Below the pieces are notes generated by a model, which saw only the letters and a list, made by a program, of their open reading frames with translations, had not been told where the DNA came from and made no database searches. A DNA stretch of 64,000 bases from CAYMFD01 sp964389475 (GTDB lineage: Bacteria; Bacteroidota; Bacteroidia; Chitinophagales; Saprospiraceae): the NCBI GenBank assembly GCA_964389475.1, contig CAYMFD010000001.1:1-64000 (forward strand), in the 5' to 3' direction. The position numbers were made by a program, and so were the translations under genes. Each line of letters starts with the position of its first letter. Positions within the stretch are counted from its first letter, which is position 1. Of this stretch, positions 1 to 7,500 are shown piece by piece.

Positions 1-473
1 CCACTGCCTGCCTTGACGAGCAGAGAATCAACATGGCCATGGTAGCAACCTTCGAACTTGATGATCTTGTCCTTGCCAGTATATCCACGAGCAAGACGTA
101 TGGCAGACATCACAGCCTCTGTACCACTACTCACAAATCGGATTTTGTCTAGGTAGCGGTGGTTGTCGATGAGTAACTTGCCGATCTCGTTGCCCAGTCG
201 ATTAGGCGTGCCAAAGCTAGTGCCGAGGGGTACAGTCTTAAGGATGGCCTCTCGTATAGACGGGTGGTTGTGACCTAGTATGAGCGGTCCCCATGAGCAA
301 CAAAAATCCATAAATTCGTTGTCATCCTCATCCCACATACGGCAGCCATCGCCACGTTTAATAAACAAGGGTGGTCCACTTACAGACTTAAAGGCTCGTA
401 CGGGGCTGTTGACACCACCAGGGAATAGTTCTTTAGCTTCTGCGAATAGGTTAGCCGATGTTTCTCGGATCAT
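1..473 (-). CDS. hemL: Glutamate-1-semialdehyde 2,1-aminomutase, N-terminal part
   Basis: PLP-dependent aminomutase that converts glutamate-1-semialdehyde to 5-aminolevulinate in the C5 route to haem; cytoplasmic. Only the first 157 residues lie in the window, about a third of the usual 430. Reading from the ATG at 473, residues 16-28 are LFPGGVNSPVRAF, the family's N-terminal signature; further on come SSGTEAVMSAIRLARG and FEGCYHGHVD, both typical of HemL. No other in-frame start lies just upstream, so this ATG is used. The remainder, including the PLP lysine, lies off the left edge. The gene is transcribed leftward, divergent from the HU-SPOR gene. Confidence 0.94.
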   Translation of the reverse strand, partial: MIRETSANLFAEAKELFPGGVNSPVRAFKSVSGPPLFIKRGDGCRMWDEDDNEFMDFCCSWGPLILGHNHPSIREAILKTVPLGTSFGTPNRLGNEIGKLLIDNHRYLDKIRFVSSGTEAVMSAIRLARGYTGKDKIIKFEGCYHGHVDSLLVKAGS

Positions 474-576
474 AGGTAATCGTATATGTTGCCGCAGGAT
501 ACGTTGCTGCGTCGTAGTAGGCAAAAGTACTAGCTAGGCTAGGTGATGCCGTCATTAAGCGGTAAAATAAATTAAG

Positions 577-584
577 TAATTTTG
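577..584 (+). promoter_or_regulatory. Possible -7 box (TAATTTTG)
   Basis: Matches the Bacteroidota -7 consensus TAnnTTTG, 56 nt before the HU-SPOR start codon, in the divergent gap with hemL. I see no convincing -33 TTG at normal spacing, so this is tentative. Confidence 0.3.
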
Positions 585-640
585 CAGGCTTGTAAGCTTA
601 CATCGGCCAGGTATTTGCTCTGTGTAACTTACTTCATTTA

Positions 641-1711
641 ATGCCAACTACTAGCATGCAAATAGATCTGACGGTACATATCGCCGATTACATCAATAGG
701 TTTAGATCTATTGCGCTGCCTGGCATTGGGGTTTTTAGAAAGGCCCACGTACCTGCTACGGTCAAGGATAGCGGTACTAATATCACTCCACCCAATTCTG
801 TTATTTCATTTGATCCCGGAGTCGTTGATGATGATCACTTTGCGTTTTTCATAGCAGAGCGAGAGACCATTACGAGAGAGGAGGCCAAAGAGCTGCTTGA
901 GCTTTTTGCTGAGCGAAAGCTCCATGATCTTATGAAAAAGGGTGAGGCAGGTATTTATCCCTTCGGTATATTAAAGCTCGATGGTGATAAAACAAGCTTC
1001 GTAGCAGAGGATAATCGCCTGATCAACAAGTACTTTGGCCTGGAGCCTATTACGTCTGTCCCCATTAAGTATGAGGACGAGGTCAAGACGGTCGTAGCTG
1101 CTGATAACCAAGAGGTATCATTCGATAGTCTGATCACGGTGGAGGAAGAGCCGTCTACTCCATGGTGGCGCTGGTTTATGATCTTGGCGCTGGCCGCTTT
1201 ACTCGTGTTTAGCTACCTCAAGTGCGATACCGTCAAGGAGGTGATAGGTATGAATGAAGAGGTTGTGGAGGAGGTAGATACCTCTGAGTATGTAGTACTG
1301 CCGGGAGATGAAAACAAAGAAAAGGCGGTTACTCCCATCAATGATAATGCAGATAAAACCAAAGAAGCCTCCGCTGGTAAGATCATACATATTGACGACA
1401 TAGGCGATGGTGCTATCGATACCCTGCTCGCTGACGAATCGCTTCGCTTCGCTCCAGGTACGGAGATGGTGGAGTGTGTAATCATCCTAGGCGCTTACAG
1501 CAAGCAGCGCAACGCTATCAAGATGATGGCAGACGTAGAGAATGCAGGTCATAATCTTTACATCGGTGTCAAGGGCGACCTCACTCGAGTGGGGCTGACC
1601 TTCAACTGTGCCAAAGAAGACTTAGTCTCCTACCTGCAAAAGATCCGAAAGAACTATGTGACAGAGGCGTGGTACCTAGTGCCAGAGCTACACGTAGAGT
1701 ACGGTCGATAG
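641..1711 (+). CDS. Membrane-anchored HU-CCDC81 / SPOR-type protein
   Basis: A 356-residue single-pass protein. Residues about 6-60 (IDLTVHIADYINRF, then LPGIGVF) match the bacterial HU-CCDC81 domain, an HU-like fold; residues 75-140 look like the second domain of that family. A tryptophan-rich transmembrane segment spans about 175-195. The C-terminal 75 residues (VIILGAYSKQRNAIKMM onward) look like a SPOR-type domain, which in other proteins binds denuded peptidoglycan. This predicts a cytoplasmic HU-like part and a periplasmic wall-binding part; whether the HU part binds DNA is not known from the sequence. An in-frame ATG at 656 (MQIDL) is an equally good start. Confidence 0.8.
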   Translation: MPTTSMQIDLTVHIADYINRFRSIALPGIGVFRKAHVPATVKDSGTNITPPNSVISFDPGVVDDDHFAFFIAERETITREEAKELLELFAERKLHDLMKKGEAGIYPFGILKLDGDKTSFVAEDNRLINKYFGLEPITSVPIKYEDEVKTVVAADNQEVSFDSLITVEEEPSTPWWRWFMILALAALLVFSYLKCDTVKEVIGMNEEVVEEVDTSEYVVLPGDENKEKAVTPINDNADKTKEASAGKIIHIDDIGDGAIDTLLADESLRFAPGTEMVECVIILGAYSKQRNAIKMMADVENAGHNLYIGVKGDLTRVGLTFNCAKEDLVSYLQKIRKNYVTEAWYLVPELHVEYGR

Positions 1712-1744
1712 CTTATCCGCTTCCAGACGACCGCCTAGTGGTTG

Positions 1745-2164
1745 TTAGTTTAAATATTTTTTGACGACTTCGATCAGCTGATTAGGTGGTAGGGCCTTCG
1801 CTCGATACTGCTTGATGACAGTGATGAAATCTCTTACAAGACTTTCGCGAAAGCCTAGCTTAAAACCGTAGTGATAAATCATCCGCTCCTCAGAGGATGG
1901 GAAGTTGTGGTCAGACTTGAGCAATAGTAGGAGGTAAAACATGATCGTCATTCGGTTCTGCTCATTGGAGGGTATCAGCGGATCGTCAATCGGTGTCGTG
2001 ATCAGGGCGGATAGCGTCTTATCCTCTAGCCCAAATCGCTCTGACAAGATAGACAGGTAGCGGTACTCCTTAGCCGTAATCACGCCGTCGGCCTTGGCCA
2101 TCTTGACCAGGATGGACAAGATGCTGCGCTTTTTGTAAGAATCACTACTGTCGATCCATTCCAT
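1745..2164 (-). CDS. TerB-like small helical protein
   Basis: A 139-residue, all-helical, charged protein with no signal peptide. The N-terminal stretch (LSILVKMAKADGVITAKE, then a second helix with LSERFGL) resembles the TerB/tellurite-resistance-like fold, in which acidic residues in the first helical pair (here KADG) can bind divalent metal. The family is widespread and its role is mostly unknown; this is a fold-level assignment only. Divergent from the fabH-type gene with an 87-bp shared promoter region. Confidence 0.6.
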   Translation of the reverse strand: MEWIDSSDSYKKRSILSILVKMAKADGVITAKEYRYLSILSERFGLEDKTLSALITTPIDDPLIPSNEQNRMTIMFYLLLLLKSDHNFPSSEERMIYHYGFKLGFRESLVRDFITVIKQYRAKALPPNQLIEVVKKYLN

Positions 2165-2166
2165 CG

Positions 2167-2194
2167 TTGAGAGACAATCTTAAAAGTATATTTG
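2167..2194 (+). promoter_or_regulatory. Promoter of the FabH-type gene
   Basis: TTG at 2167-2169, 17-bp spacer, then TATATTTG at 2187-2194, which fits the Bacteroidota -33/-7 pattern (TTTG ... TAnnTTTG). It leaves a leader of roughly 50 nt before the start at 2252. Confidence 0.5.
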
Positions 2195-2251
2195 TAACTA
2201 CCGACCCACGGGCTAGTGCGAGGGACATGATAAAGATACAATCACCTACCA

Positions 2252-3310
2252 ATGATAAAAACCAAAATAGCGGGCATCGGCGCCTACGTACCAGAGCAAG
2301 TAGTGACCAATGACGATCTGTCACAGCATATGGATACCAATGATGCATGGATACGAGAGAGAACCGGCATCGAAGAACGGCGATATGCCCGTAAGCACGA
2401 AGAAACGACAACGACCCTCGGAGCAAAGGCAGCAAAGATCGCCATCGAGCGAGCAGGTATCACGCCGGAGGATGTCGATTTTATCATATTCGCCACCCTT
2501 AGTCCAGACTACTACTTCCCAGGATGCGGGGTGTTACTGCAGCGAGAGCTAGGTATTACAGGACTAGAGGCGGGAGCCTTAGATATACGCAATCAGTGCA
2601 GTGGATTTCTCTATGGGATCTCTGTCGCCGATCAGTTTATCAAGACAGGTATGTATAAAAATGTACTCCTCGTCGGTGCAGAAATGCATAGCATGGGTCT
2701 TGATTTTACCACTAGGGGGCGAGGCGTGACAGTCATCTTCGGTGATGGTGCAGGTGCCGTGGTCCTGCAGCCTACGACAGAGGAGGGTAGAGGTATCTTA
2801 TCGACACACCTCCACAGCGATGGTACACATGCGGAGGAGTTAGCCTTTATTAATCCTGGCAGCCATGGAGGTTATCACTTAAAGGATCGTGATTTTGGTT
2901 ATCCACCTACCGACGAGATGGGCGGTGTATTCCTTACAGACAAGATGATGGCTGATGGTGATATATTTCCCAATATGACCGGCCAACTTGTCTTTAAGAA
3001 TGCTGTCGTTAAGTTTCCCAAAGTAATCGAGGAGGCGCTAGCGCATAATGGCAAGAAGACCTCAGATATTGATATGCTGATCCCACACCAGGCCAATCTC
3101 CGGATCAGCCAGTTCGTGCAGAAGCGACTCGGCCTATCCGACGACCGAGTGTTTAACAATATCCAGAAGTACGGTAATACCACTGCGGCTTCTGTGCCGA
3201 TCGCCCTATGCGAGGCCTGGGAGGAAGGCAAGGTCAAGGACGGCGACCTCGTCTGTCTAGCGGCTTTCGGTAGTGGGTTTACATGGGGTTCGGCCCTACT
3301 CAACTGGTAA
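2252..3310 (+). CDS. fabH: 3-oxoacyl-[ACP] synthase III (FabH type)
   Basis: Thiolase-fold condensing enzyme, which normally joins acetyl-CoA to malonyl-ACP to begin fatty-acid synthesis in the cytoplasm. 352 residues, near the usual 320-350. The catalytic triad is visible: Cys116 in NQCSGFLYG, His279 in PHQANLR and Asn309 in YGNTTAASVP. The N-terminus GAYVPEQVVTN and DAWIRERTGIEER are characteristic. The cupin gene begins 3 nt after the stop, so they are probably co-transcribed. Bacteroidota often carry several FabH paralogues, so this one need not be the housekeeping enzyme. Confidence 0.9.
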   Translation: MIKTKIAGIGAYVPEQVVTNDDLSQHMDTNDAWIRERTGIEERRYARKHEETTTTLGAKAAKIAIERAGITPEDVDFIIFATLSPDYYFPGCGVLLQRELGITGLEAGALDIRNQCSGFLYGISVADQFIKTGMYKNVLLVGAEMHSMGLDFTTRGRGVTVIFGDGAGAVVLQPTTEEGRGILSTHLHSDGTHAEELAFINPGSHGGYHLKDRDFGYPPTDEMGGVFLTDKMMADGDIFPNMTGQLVFKNAVVKFPKVIEEALAHNGKKTSDIDMLIPHQANLRISQFVQKRLGLSDDRVFNNIQKYGNTTAASVPIALCEAWEEGKVKDGDLVCLAAFGSGFTWGSALLNW

Positions 3311-3313
3311 ACG

Positions 3314-3549
3314 ATGAACAGTAAGATCAACCTCCAGCAGAAGTTTGGCCTCTTCGACGATCAGTGGTCGCCCAAGATCATCGCCTCGCTCAATGGGCAG
3401 GATGTTAAGATCGCCAAGGTGGAGGGGGACTTCGTGTGGCATAAGCACGACGATGAGGACGAGCTGTTCTACATCGTTAAAGGCGCATTGACGATCGAAC
3501 TGCGTGATGGATCGGTACATCTAGAGGCAGGCGATATGTACGTGGTGCC
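3314..3549 (+). CDS. Small cupin protein, cut by assembly gap
   Basis: The 78 residues before the N run form the front half of a single-domain cupin. The first cupin motif is complete: H43, H45 and E50 in VWHKHDDEDELFYIVKG are the usual metal ligands. The family is typically 110-120 residues, so about 35 residues and the stop lie in the gap. A reading frame stays open through the Ns into the next gene, but that join is an artefact of a 100-base placeholder. Ligand or reaction cannot be read from this part. Confidence 0.85.
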
Positions 3550-3649
3550 NNNNNNNNNNNNNNNNNNNNNNNNNNNNNNNNNNNNNNNNNNNNNNNNNNN
3601 NNNNNNNNNNNNNNNNNNNNNNNNNNNNNNNNNNNNNNNNNNNNNNNNN
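3550..3649. other. Assembly gap (100 N)
   Basis: Exactly 100 N, the conventional placeholder for a scaffold join of unknown length. It must hide the cupin C-terminus and the N-terminus of the hydrolase, probably more than 250 bp in reality. Confidence 0.99.
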
Positions 3650-4315
3650 AAGCTGGCCGAGTGGTCACAGACTGGTCGATCACTGCCAGATGGCATATTT
3701 ATCACCCATGCCCACATCGGTCACTACACGGGGCTGATGTACCTCGGCAAGGAGGCGGTCAATGCATCAGGCGTACCCGTCTACACCATGCCTAGGATGG
3801 CGAACTACTTGCGATCAGATGGTCCATGGAGTCAGCTCGTGTCTACTGGCAATATTGAGCTCAGGACGCTTACAGCTGATTCGGTAGTAGTGTTAAGCCC
3901 AAGTCTATCGATTACCCCATTGCTAGTACCGCACCGCGATGAGTATAGCGAGACGGTGGGCTTTTTGGTCAATGGACCAGAGCGGTCTGCGCTGTTTATC
4001 CCCGACATAGATAAGTGGTCCAAATGGGATCGAGACATCAAAGCCCTCATCCAGGAGGTAGATTATGCCTTCGTCGATGGTACCTTCTACGATGCTGCAG
4101 AGATCGGTTATCGCGATGTCAGCCAGATACCGCACCCTTTTATCATAGAGAGTATGGACTTATTCGCTGATATGCCTGATGTGGATAGGGCCAAGGTCCA
4201 CTTCATCCACCTCAATCATACTAACCCTGCAATATTGACGGACAGCGAGGCGTCTCAGACCATTGTAGATCAGGGATATCGTGTAGCTAGGTACGGCCAG
4301 GTGGTTGAGCTGTGA
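3650..4315 (+). CDS. PqqB-like metallo-beta-lactamase-fold hydrolase, 5' end missing
   Basis: 222 residues survive after the gap. The metal-binding signature FITHAHIGHYTG (HxHxGHxxG form) is at residues 18-29 of this fragment, followed by LLVPHRDEYSETVGF and FIPDIDKW, which supply further ligands, and a C-terminal HFIHLNHTNP. This pattern is that of the PqqB-like branch of the MBL fold; many Bacteroidota carry it without pyrroloquinoline quinone synthesis genes, and no pqq gene is seen here, so the substrate is unknown. Roughly 60-80 N-terminal residues are missing. It ends 4 bp from the convergent methyltransferase. Confidence 0.8.
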   Translation, partial: KLAEWSQTGRSLPDGIFITHAHIGHYTGLMYLGKEAVNASGVPVYTMPRMANYLRSDGPWSQLVSTGNIELRTLTADSVVVLSPSLSITPLLVPHRDEYSETVGFLVNGPERSALFIPDIDKWSKWDRDIKALIQEVDYAFVDGTFYDAAEIGYRDVSQIPHPFIIESMDLFADMPDVDRAKVHFIHLNHTNPAILTDSEASQTIVDQGYRVARYGQVVEL

Positions 4316-4319
4316 TGTG

Positions 4320-5222
4320 TTAAGCTTTTTCAGCAATCATCATCTCAGTATGCCAGCCCACATAGTTACTACGAGCATCGATTGGTTCTTTGATCAGTAT
4401 GTGCTGGTGGCTCTGTACCTGTAGTCCTATTTTTATCAACATCGCTGTAAGTGCCTTGCCATCTGGGATATCACGCCATCCTGCGGCAGTCTGCCAGTTA
4501 AGCGGTGTAGCTATGATCATCTTTCCATCCGGTTGCAGTATGCGGCACCACTCGCTGAGAGCTGCCAGGGGATCGGCTAGACGATCTAGTAGAAAGCAGG
4601 ATAGGACAACATCGACACTAGCATCCATAAAAGGGAGGTCAGTCGCATCTGCCATCAGTAGCGATAAGTTGGGCAGTGGAGCACGGGCAGGTACGATGGT
4701 AGTCGCATAGCCTAAGTGGTCGTCTCGTATATCGATGGCCTGCTGGGATAGCCAGTAACGCTGGGCCTGTCGTAACATCTGGTAGCTGTAGTCCACGCCA
4801 TAGCAGTGACTGTCAGGTAGTAACTGTGCTGCCTCTCCTATGAGTCTGCCCACACCACAGCCTACTTCGCACACAGCCCCTTGTTTTAGATTAGCAATAT
4901 GCATTATTACAATGTCCAGTAAAGCCTGCGTAGGGTAGACCCCGCCTGCAAGGTCGGCTAGGTGCAGTCTCGACTGTCGGATGACCATTGGATCGTACCG
5001 CTCATAGGGGTCTCTACGGTAGTCGCGCGGTGACTTGTCGCAGTAGATGGGTATCTCTTGGCGGTGGAGCAGTGGTGGTGTTGATATCACATATACTAGT
5101 TGATGGCAATAGTGGTAGAGCCCATCACAAGGTACGAAGTGTCTTGCTGAACGTAGATTTTGGATTTTAGATATAAGATGTAAGACATTGGATATTGCTG
5201 TGACCGAGAGAATGTATTCCAC
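4320..5222 (-). CDS. Class I SAM-dependent methyltransferase
   Basis: Motif I is VCEVGCGVG at residues 117-125, the SAM-binding glycine loop; MADATDLPFMDASVDVVLS at about 187-205 is the motif II/III region, and WCRILQPDGKMIIATP follows as expected for a Methyltransf_11-type domain. The ~100 residues before motif I contain a Cys/Tyr-rich segment (CDGLYHYCHQ) of unknown role. The ATG at 5222 lies inside a copy of a dispersed repeat (5161-5240), so the first ~20 residues may be repeat-derived and the native start uncertain; the next in-frame Met is residue 79. The substrate is not evident. Confidence 0.8.
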   Translation of the reverse strand: MEYILSVTAISNVLHLISKIQNLRSARHFVPCDGLYHYCHQLVYVISTPPLLHRQEIPIYCDKSPRDYRRDPYERYDPMVIRQSRLHLADLAGGVYPTQALLDIVIMHIANLKQGAVCEVGCGVGRLIGEAAQLLPDSHCYGVDYSYQMLRQAQRYWLSQQAIDIRDDHLGYATTIVPARAPLPNLSLLMADATDLPFMDASVDVVLSCFLLDRLADPLAALSEWCRILQPDGKMIIATPLNWQTAAGWRDIPDGKALTAMLIKIGLQVQSHQHILIKEPIDARSNYVGWHTEMMIAEKA

Positions 5223-5240
5223 CGTCGATTCGTATGCACG
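5161..5240 (+). repeat. Left copy of an imperfect direct repeat
   Basis: Runs of degenerate GATTTTAGAT-type sequence lead into GATATTGCTGTGACC (5191-5205) and GATTCGT-2 nt-GCACG (5227-5240). The same blocks occur in the same order and spacing at 7299-7349 (see the right copy). It overlaps the 5' end of the methyltransferase gene. Confidence 0.6.
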
Positions 5241-5387
5241 TAGTGAACGGCAGAGCTTTTATAGATGCAGTGGGACCTAAGTTAGTGCTGCAGCGGTTCT
5301 ACCCGCAGCGCGGTTACCCACTCACATCAACATAGTGCCCTCTTTTTACTCGTTTTGGCATGGGTAGAGTTAAAACAATAGAATAAA

Positions 5388-5751
5388 TTACCCTGCATTT
5401 ATGATATTAACTAGTCGCCTTTACCCTGGTTTTGTGTCACAATTGATCTAGTTTTACCCTGTATTTGTGNNNNNNNNNNNNNNNNNNNNNNNNNNNNNNN
5501 NNNNNNNNNNNNNNNNNNNNNNNNNNNNNNNNNNNNNNNNNNNNNNNNNNNNNNNNNNNNNNNNNNNNNTTTACCCTGTATTTGTGTCATCATAGCGCAT
5601 TATTTACCCTGTATTTGTGTCATAGTTGATTGTATTTTACCCTGTATTTGCGACATGATATCGTATAATTTACCCTGTATCTGTGACAATATTGTCGTAT
5701 ATTTACCCTGTATTTGTGACACTATGTACTGATATTTGCCCTGTATTTGTG
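5388..5751 (+). repeat. 33-bp-period tandem array, interrupted by assembly gap
   Basis: Nine visible units begin at 5388, 5421, 5454, then after the gap 5571, 5604, 5637, 5670, 5703 and 5736; every measurable step is exactly 33 bp. Each begins with TTACCCTGTATTTGTG followed by (T/A)CA, then about 13 bp that differ between units apart from an almost fixed AT pair at unit positions 22-23. The first and last units are the most degenerate (for example TTACCCTGCATTTATG and TTGCCCTGTATTTGTG), as in arrays homogenised from the middle. The conserved block is too short for a CRISPR repeat. The period is close to three helical turns, so the blocks would lie on one face of the DNA, like iterons or an operator array. 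Confidence 0.9.
5470..5569. other. Assembly gap (100 N) inside the tandem array
   Basis: A second 100-N placeholder. The flanking repeat units are out of register across it (117 bp between unit starts, not a multiple of 33), so its length is nominal and the array probably contains more units than are shown. Confidence 0.99.
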
Positions 5752-5880
5752 TTGCTCTTCCTAGTAGATAGATCAGGTTTATTGATTTTTGCAGGATGTA
5801 TTTCTAGTTTAAATTACTGTAAATCATATCCTTAATAAGAATAGTGGCCGTCGAGGTCTAGAATATTTAATCAATCTGTT

Positions 5881-7242
5881 ATGAGTTTTTGGCGACAGGC
5901 CATATCACACCTTCACAGTTGGAGAAAATCCTACAACAGAAAGCCCCTCATCGTACGTGGGGCTAGGCAGGTAGGTAAGACAACACTCGTACACCAGTTT
6001 GCACAATCGTACAAGCAGTCCATCTTGCTCAACCTAGAGAAGAAAGCAGATCGTAGTTTCTTTGATAGATACGACAGCGTACACGACCTGCTCGATGCCA
6101 TGCTGATAGACCGAGGTATGACCAAAGACCACCTTGGAGATACACTGCTATTTATCGATGAGATACAAGAGTTGCCCAAGGCGATAGCGATGCTCCGTTA
6201 CTTTTATGAGGAGGTATCTGACCTACAGGTGATAGCAGCCGGTTCATTGCTAGAGCATCGGCTGTCAGATGTCAAGCAGTTTCCTGTAGGTAGGATAAGT
6301 TATTTGTACCTCTTCCCGATGAACTTTGTGGAGTACCTAGCAGCTACTGGGCAAGACCAGCTGCGACAGGCTCTCGGTACCTTGCCTATAAGTGATGCTG
6401 CCCACCACGTAGCGATGGATCGGTTTAAGGAGTATCTGATGATAGGCGGTATGCCCGAGGCGATACAGACCTATGTAGATACGGAGGATCTGACCCTATT
6501 GCCAGGCGTCTATGAGAGTATATGGGCGAGCTATGTAGATGACGTATCCAAGTACGCTGCTAGTAATAGTCTAGCCCGTGTGATGGCCCTGATCATGAGG
6601 GCTGCACCGGCACAGCTAGATCAGCGCATCACCTTCGAGAAGTTCGGTAACTCCAACTATGGTTCTCGAGAGGTAGGAGAGGCCCTACGGTCACTCGATG
6701 CCGCTGGGGTGATCCGCCTTATATATCCTACGACTGATGTACAGCTACCAGCTACGCCAGACCTCAAGAAGCGGCCACGACTACAGTTTCTGGATACGGG
6801 GCTCGTCGTGCATGCTATGGGGCTACTGCCACAGATGCTCGGATCAGTAGATATGTCTAGTGATTTCCGGGGTGGTATCGTCTCCCACGTCGTCCACCAG
6901 GAGGTTACCTCGCTCCAGGCCTTGTCGGTACGTCCACTTTCTTTCTGGGTCAGAGAGAAGCGTAACTCGCAGGCAGAGGTCGATATGGTCCTCCCGCACA
7001 AGGGACTACTTATACCCGTAGAGATTAAGGCGGGTGCAGTCGGCAAGTTACGGTCCTTACATCAGTACGTCGATGCGAGTCCGCACCCATATGCGGTACG
7101 TATGTATGGCGGAGAGTTGAGTGTAGAGCGGCACCGTACTAGGGCCGGTACGGATTTCATATTACTTAATCTGCCGTATTACTTAGGTACTCAGGTGTAT
7201 GCTTATCTGGACTACTTGATGGAGGCAGAGGTTGACGGATAG
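5881..7242 (+). CDS. AAA_14 / DUF4143 ATPase with predicted nuclease-fold tail
   Basis: 453 residues. Walker A is GARQVGKT at 27-34, Walker B is LLFIDEIQ with D93-E94, and a sensor-like AAGSLLE follows. The C-terminal half is DUF4143, ending in FWVREKRNSQAEVDMVL and PVEIKAG (about 355-385), which has the spacing of a PD-(D/E)xK nuclease-like core. The family is common and often multi-copy in anaerobes and Bacteroidota; its function is not established. The gene stands alone between the 33-bp array and a repeat copy, opposite to nothing in its immediate operon. The ATG at 5881 is the first in frame and gives the usual N-terminus. Confidence 0.88.
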   Translation: MSFWRQAISHLHSWRKSYNRKPLIVRGARQVGKTTLVHQFAQSYKQSILLNLEKKADRSFFDRYDSVHDLLDAMLIDRGMTKDHLGDTLLFIDEIQELPKAIAMLRYFYEEVSDLQVIAAGSLLEHRLSDVKQFPVGRISYLYLFPMNFVEYLAATGQDQLRQALGTLPISDAAHHVAMDRFKEYLMIGGMPEAIQTYVDTEDLTLLPGVYESIWASYVDDVSKYAASNSLARVMALIMRAAPAQLDQRITFEKFGNSNYGSREVGEALRSLDAAGVIRLIYPTTDVQLPATPDLKKRPRLQFLDTGLVVHAMGLLPQMLGSVDMSSDFRGGIVSHVVHQEVTSLQALSVRPLSFWVREKRNSQAEVDMVLPHKGLLIPVEIKAGAVGKLRSLHQYVDASPHPYAVRMYGGELSVERHRTRAGTDFILLNLPYYLGTQVYAYLDYLMEAEVDG

Positions 7243-7259
7243 ATAGAGAGATTTCAGAC

Positions 7260-7349
7260 GTAAGATTTCAGAGATCAGATTCCGGACGTCGGATGTCCGA
7301 TATTGACTGTGACCTAGTTCATACGTCCAACTAACGATTCGTCAGCACG
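7260..7349 (+). repeat. Right copy of an imperfect direct repeat
   Basis: Degenerate GATTTCAGA-type sequence is followed by GATATTG-A-CTGTGACC (7299-7314) and GATTCGT-2 nt-GCACG (7336-7349). The distance between the two blocks is 37 bp here and 36 bp in the left copy, the difference being one inserted A. It continues into a hairpin (about 7344-7381, CGAAG/CTTCG inner stem, AGCAC/GTGCT outer) that has no equivalent on the left. Confidence 0.6.
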
Positions 7350-7442
7350 GTGCGAAGCGGAGGGATACTTCGGCGGTGCTCAGCACGACGTGTCCAAGCG
7401 CAAAAGGGGACTTTAGATAATAGACAGCCTCTCCTGGACAAA

Positions 7443-7479
7443 AAAAGCCCGCTACTAGTAACACTAGCAGCGGGCTTTT
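7443..7479. terminator. Bidirectional intrinsic terminator
   Basis: A 17-bp stem (AAAAGCCCGCTACTAGT with its complement, one mismatch) around a 3-nt loop, with A and T runs on both sides. It can end both the ATPase gene from the left and nrdA from the right. Confidence 0.85.
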
Positions 7480-7500
7480 ATAATTTATCTGTCAGAGAAC

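Noticed and set aside
3314..4315. A single cupin-hydrolase fusion protein
   Set aside because: The frame is joined only through a 100-N placeholder.
5388..5751. CRISPR array
   Set aside because: Conserved blocks are only about 16-19 bp with ~13-bp variable parts at a fixed 33-bp step, far below CRISPR repeat and spacer lengths, and no cas genes are nearby.
5411..5755. A protein made of 11-residue repeats (QIQGK-type on the minus strand, LPCIC-type on the plus strand)
   Set aside because: A 33-bp unit keeps every frame periodic, so open stretches arise by default; there is a stop within the array on each strand, no proper start, and part of the frame crosses Ns.
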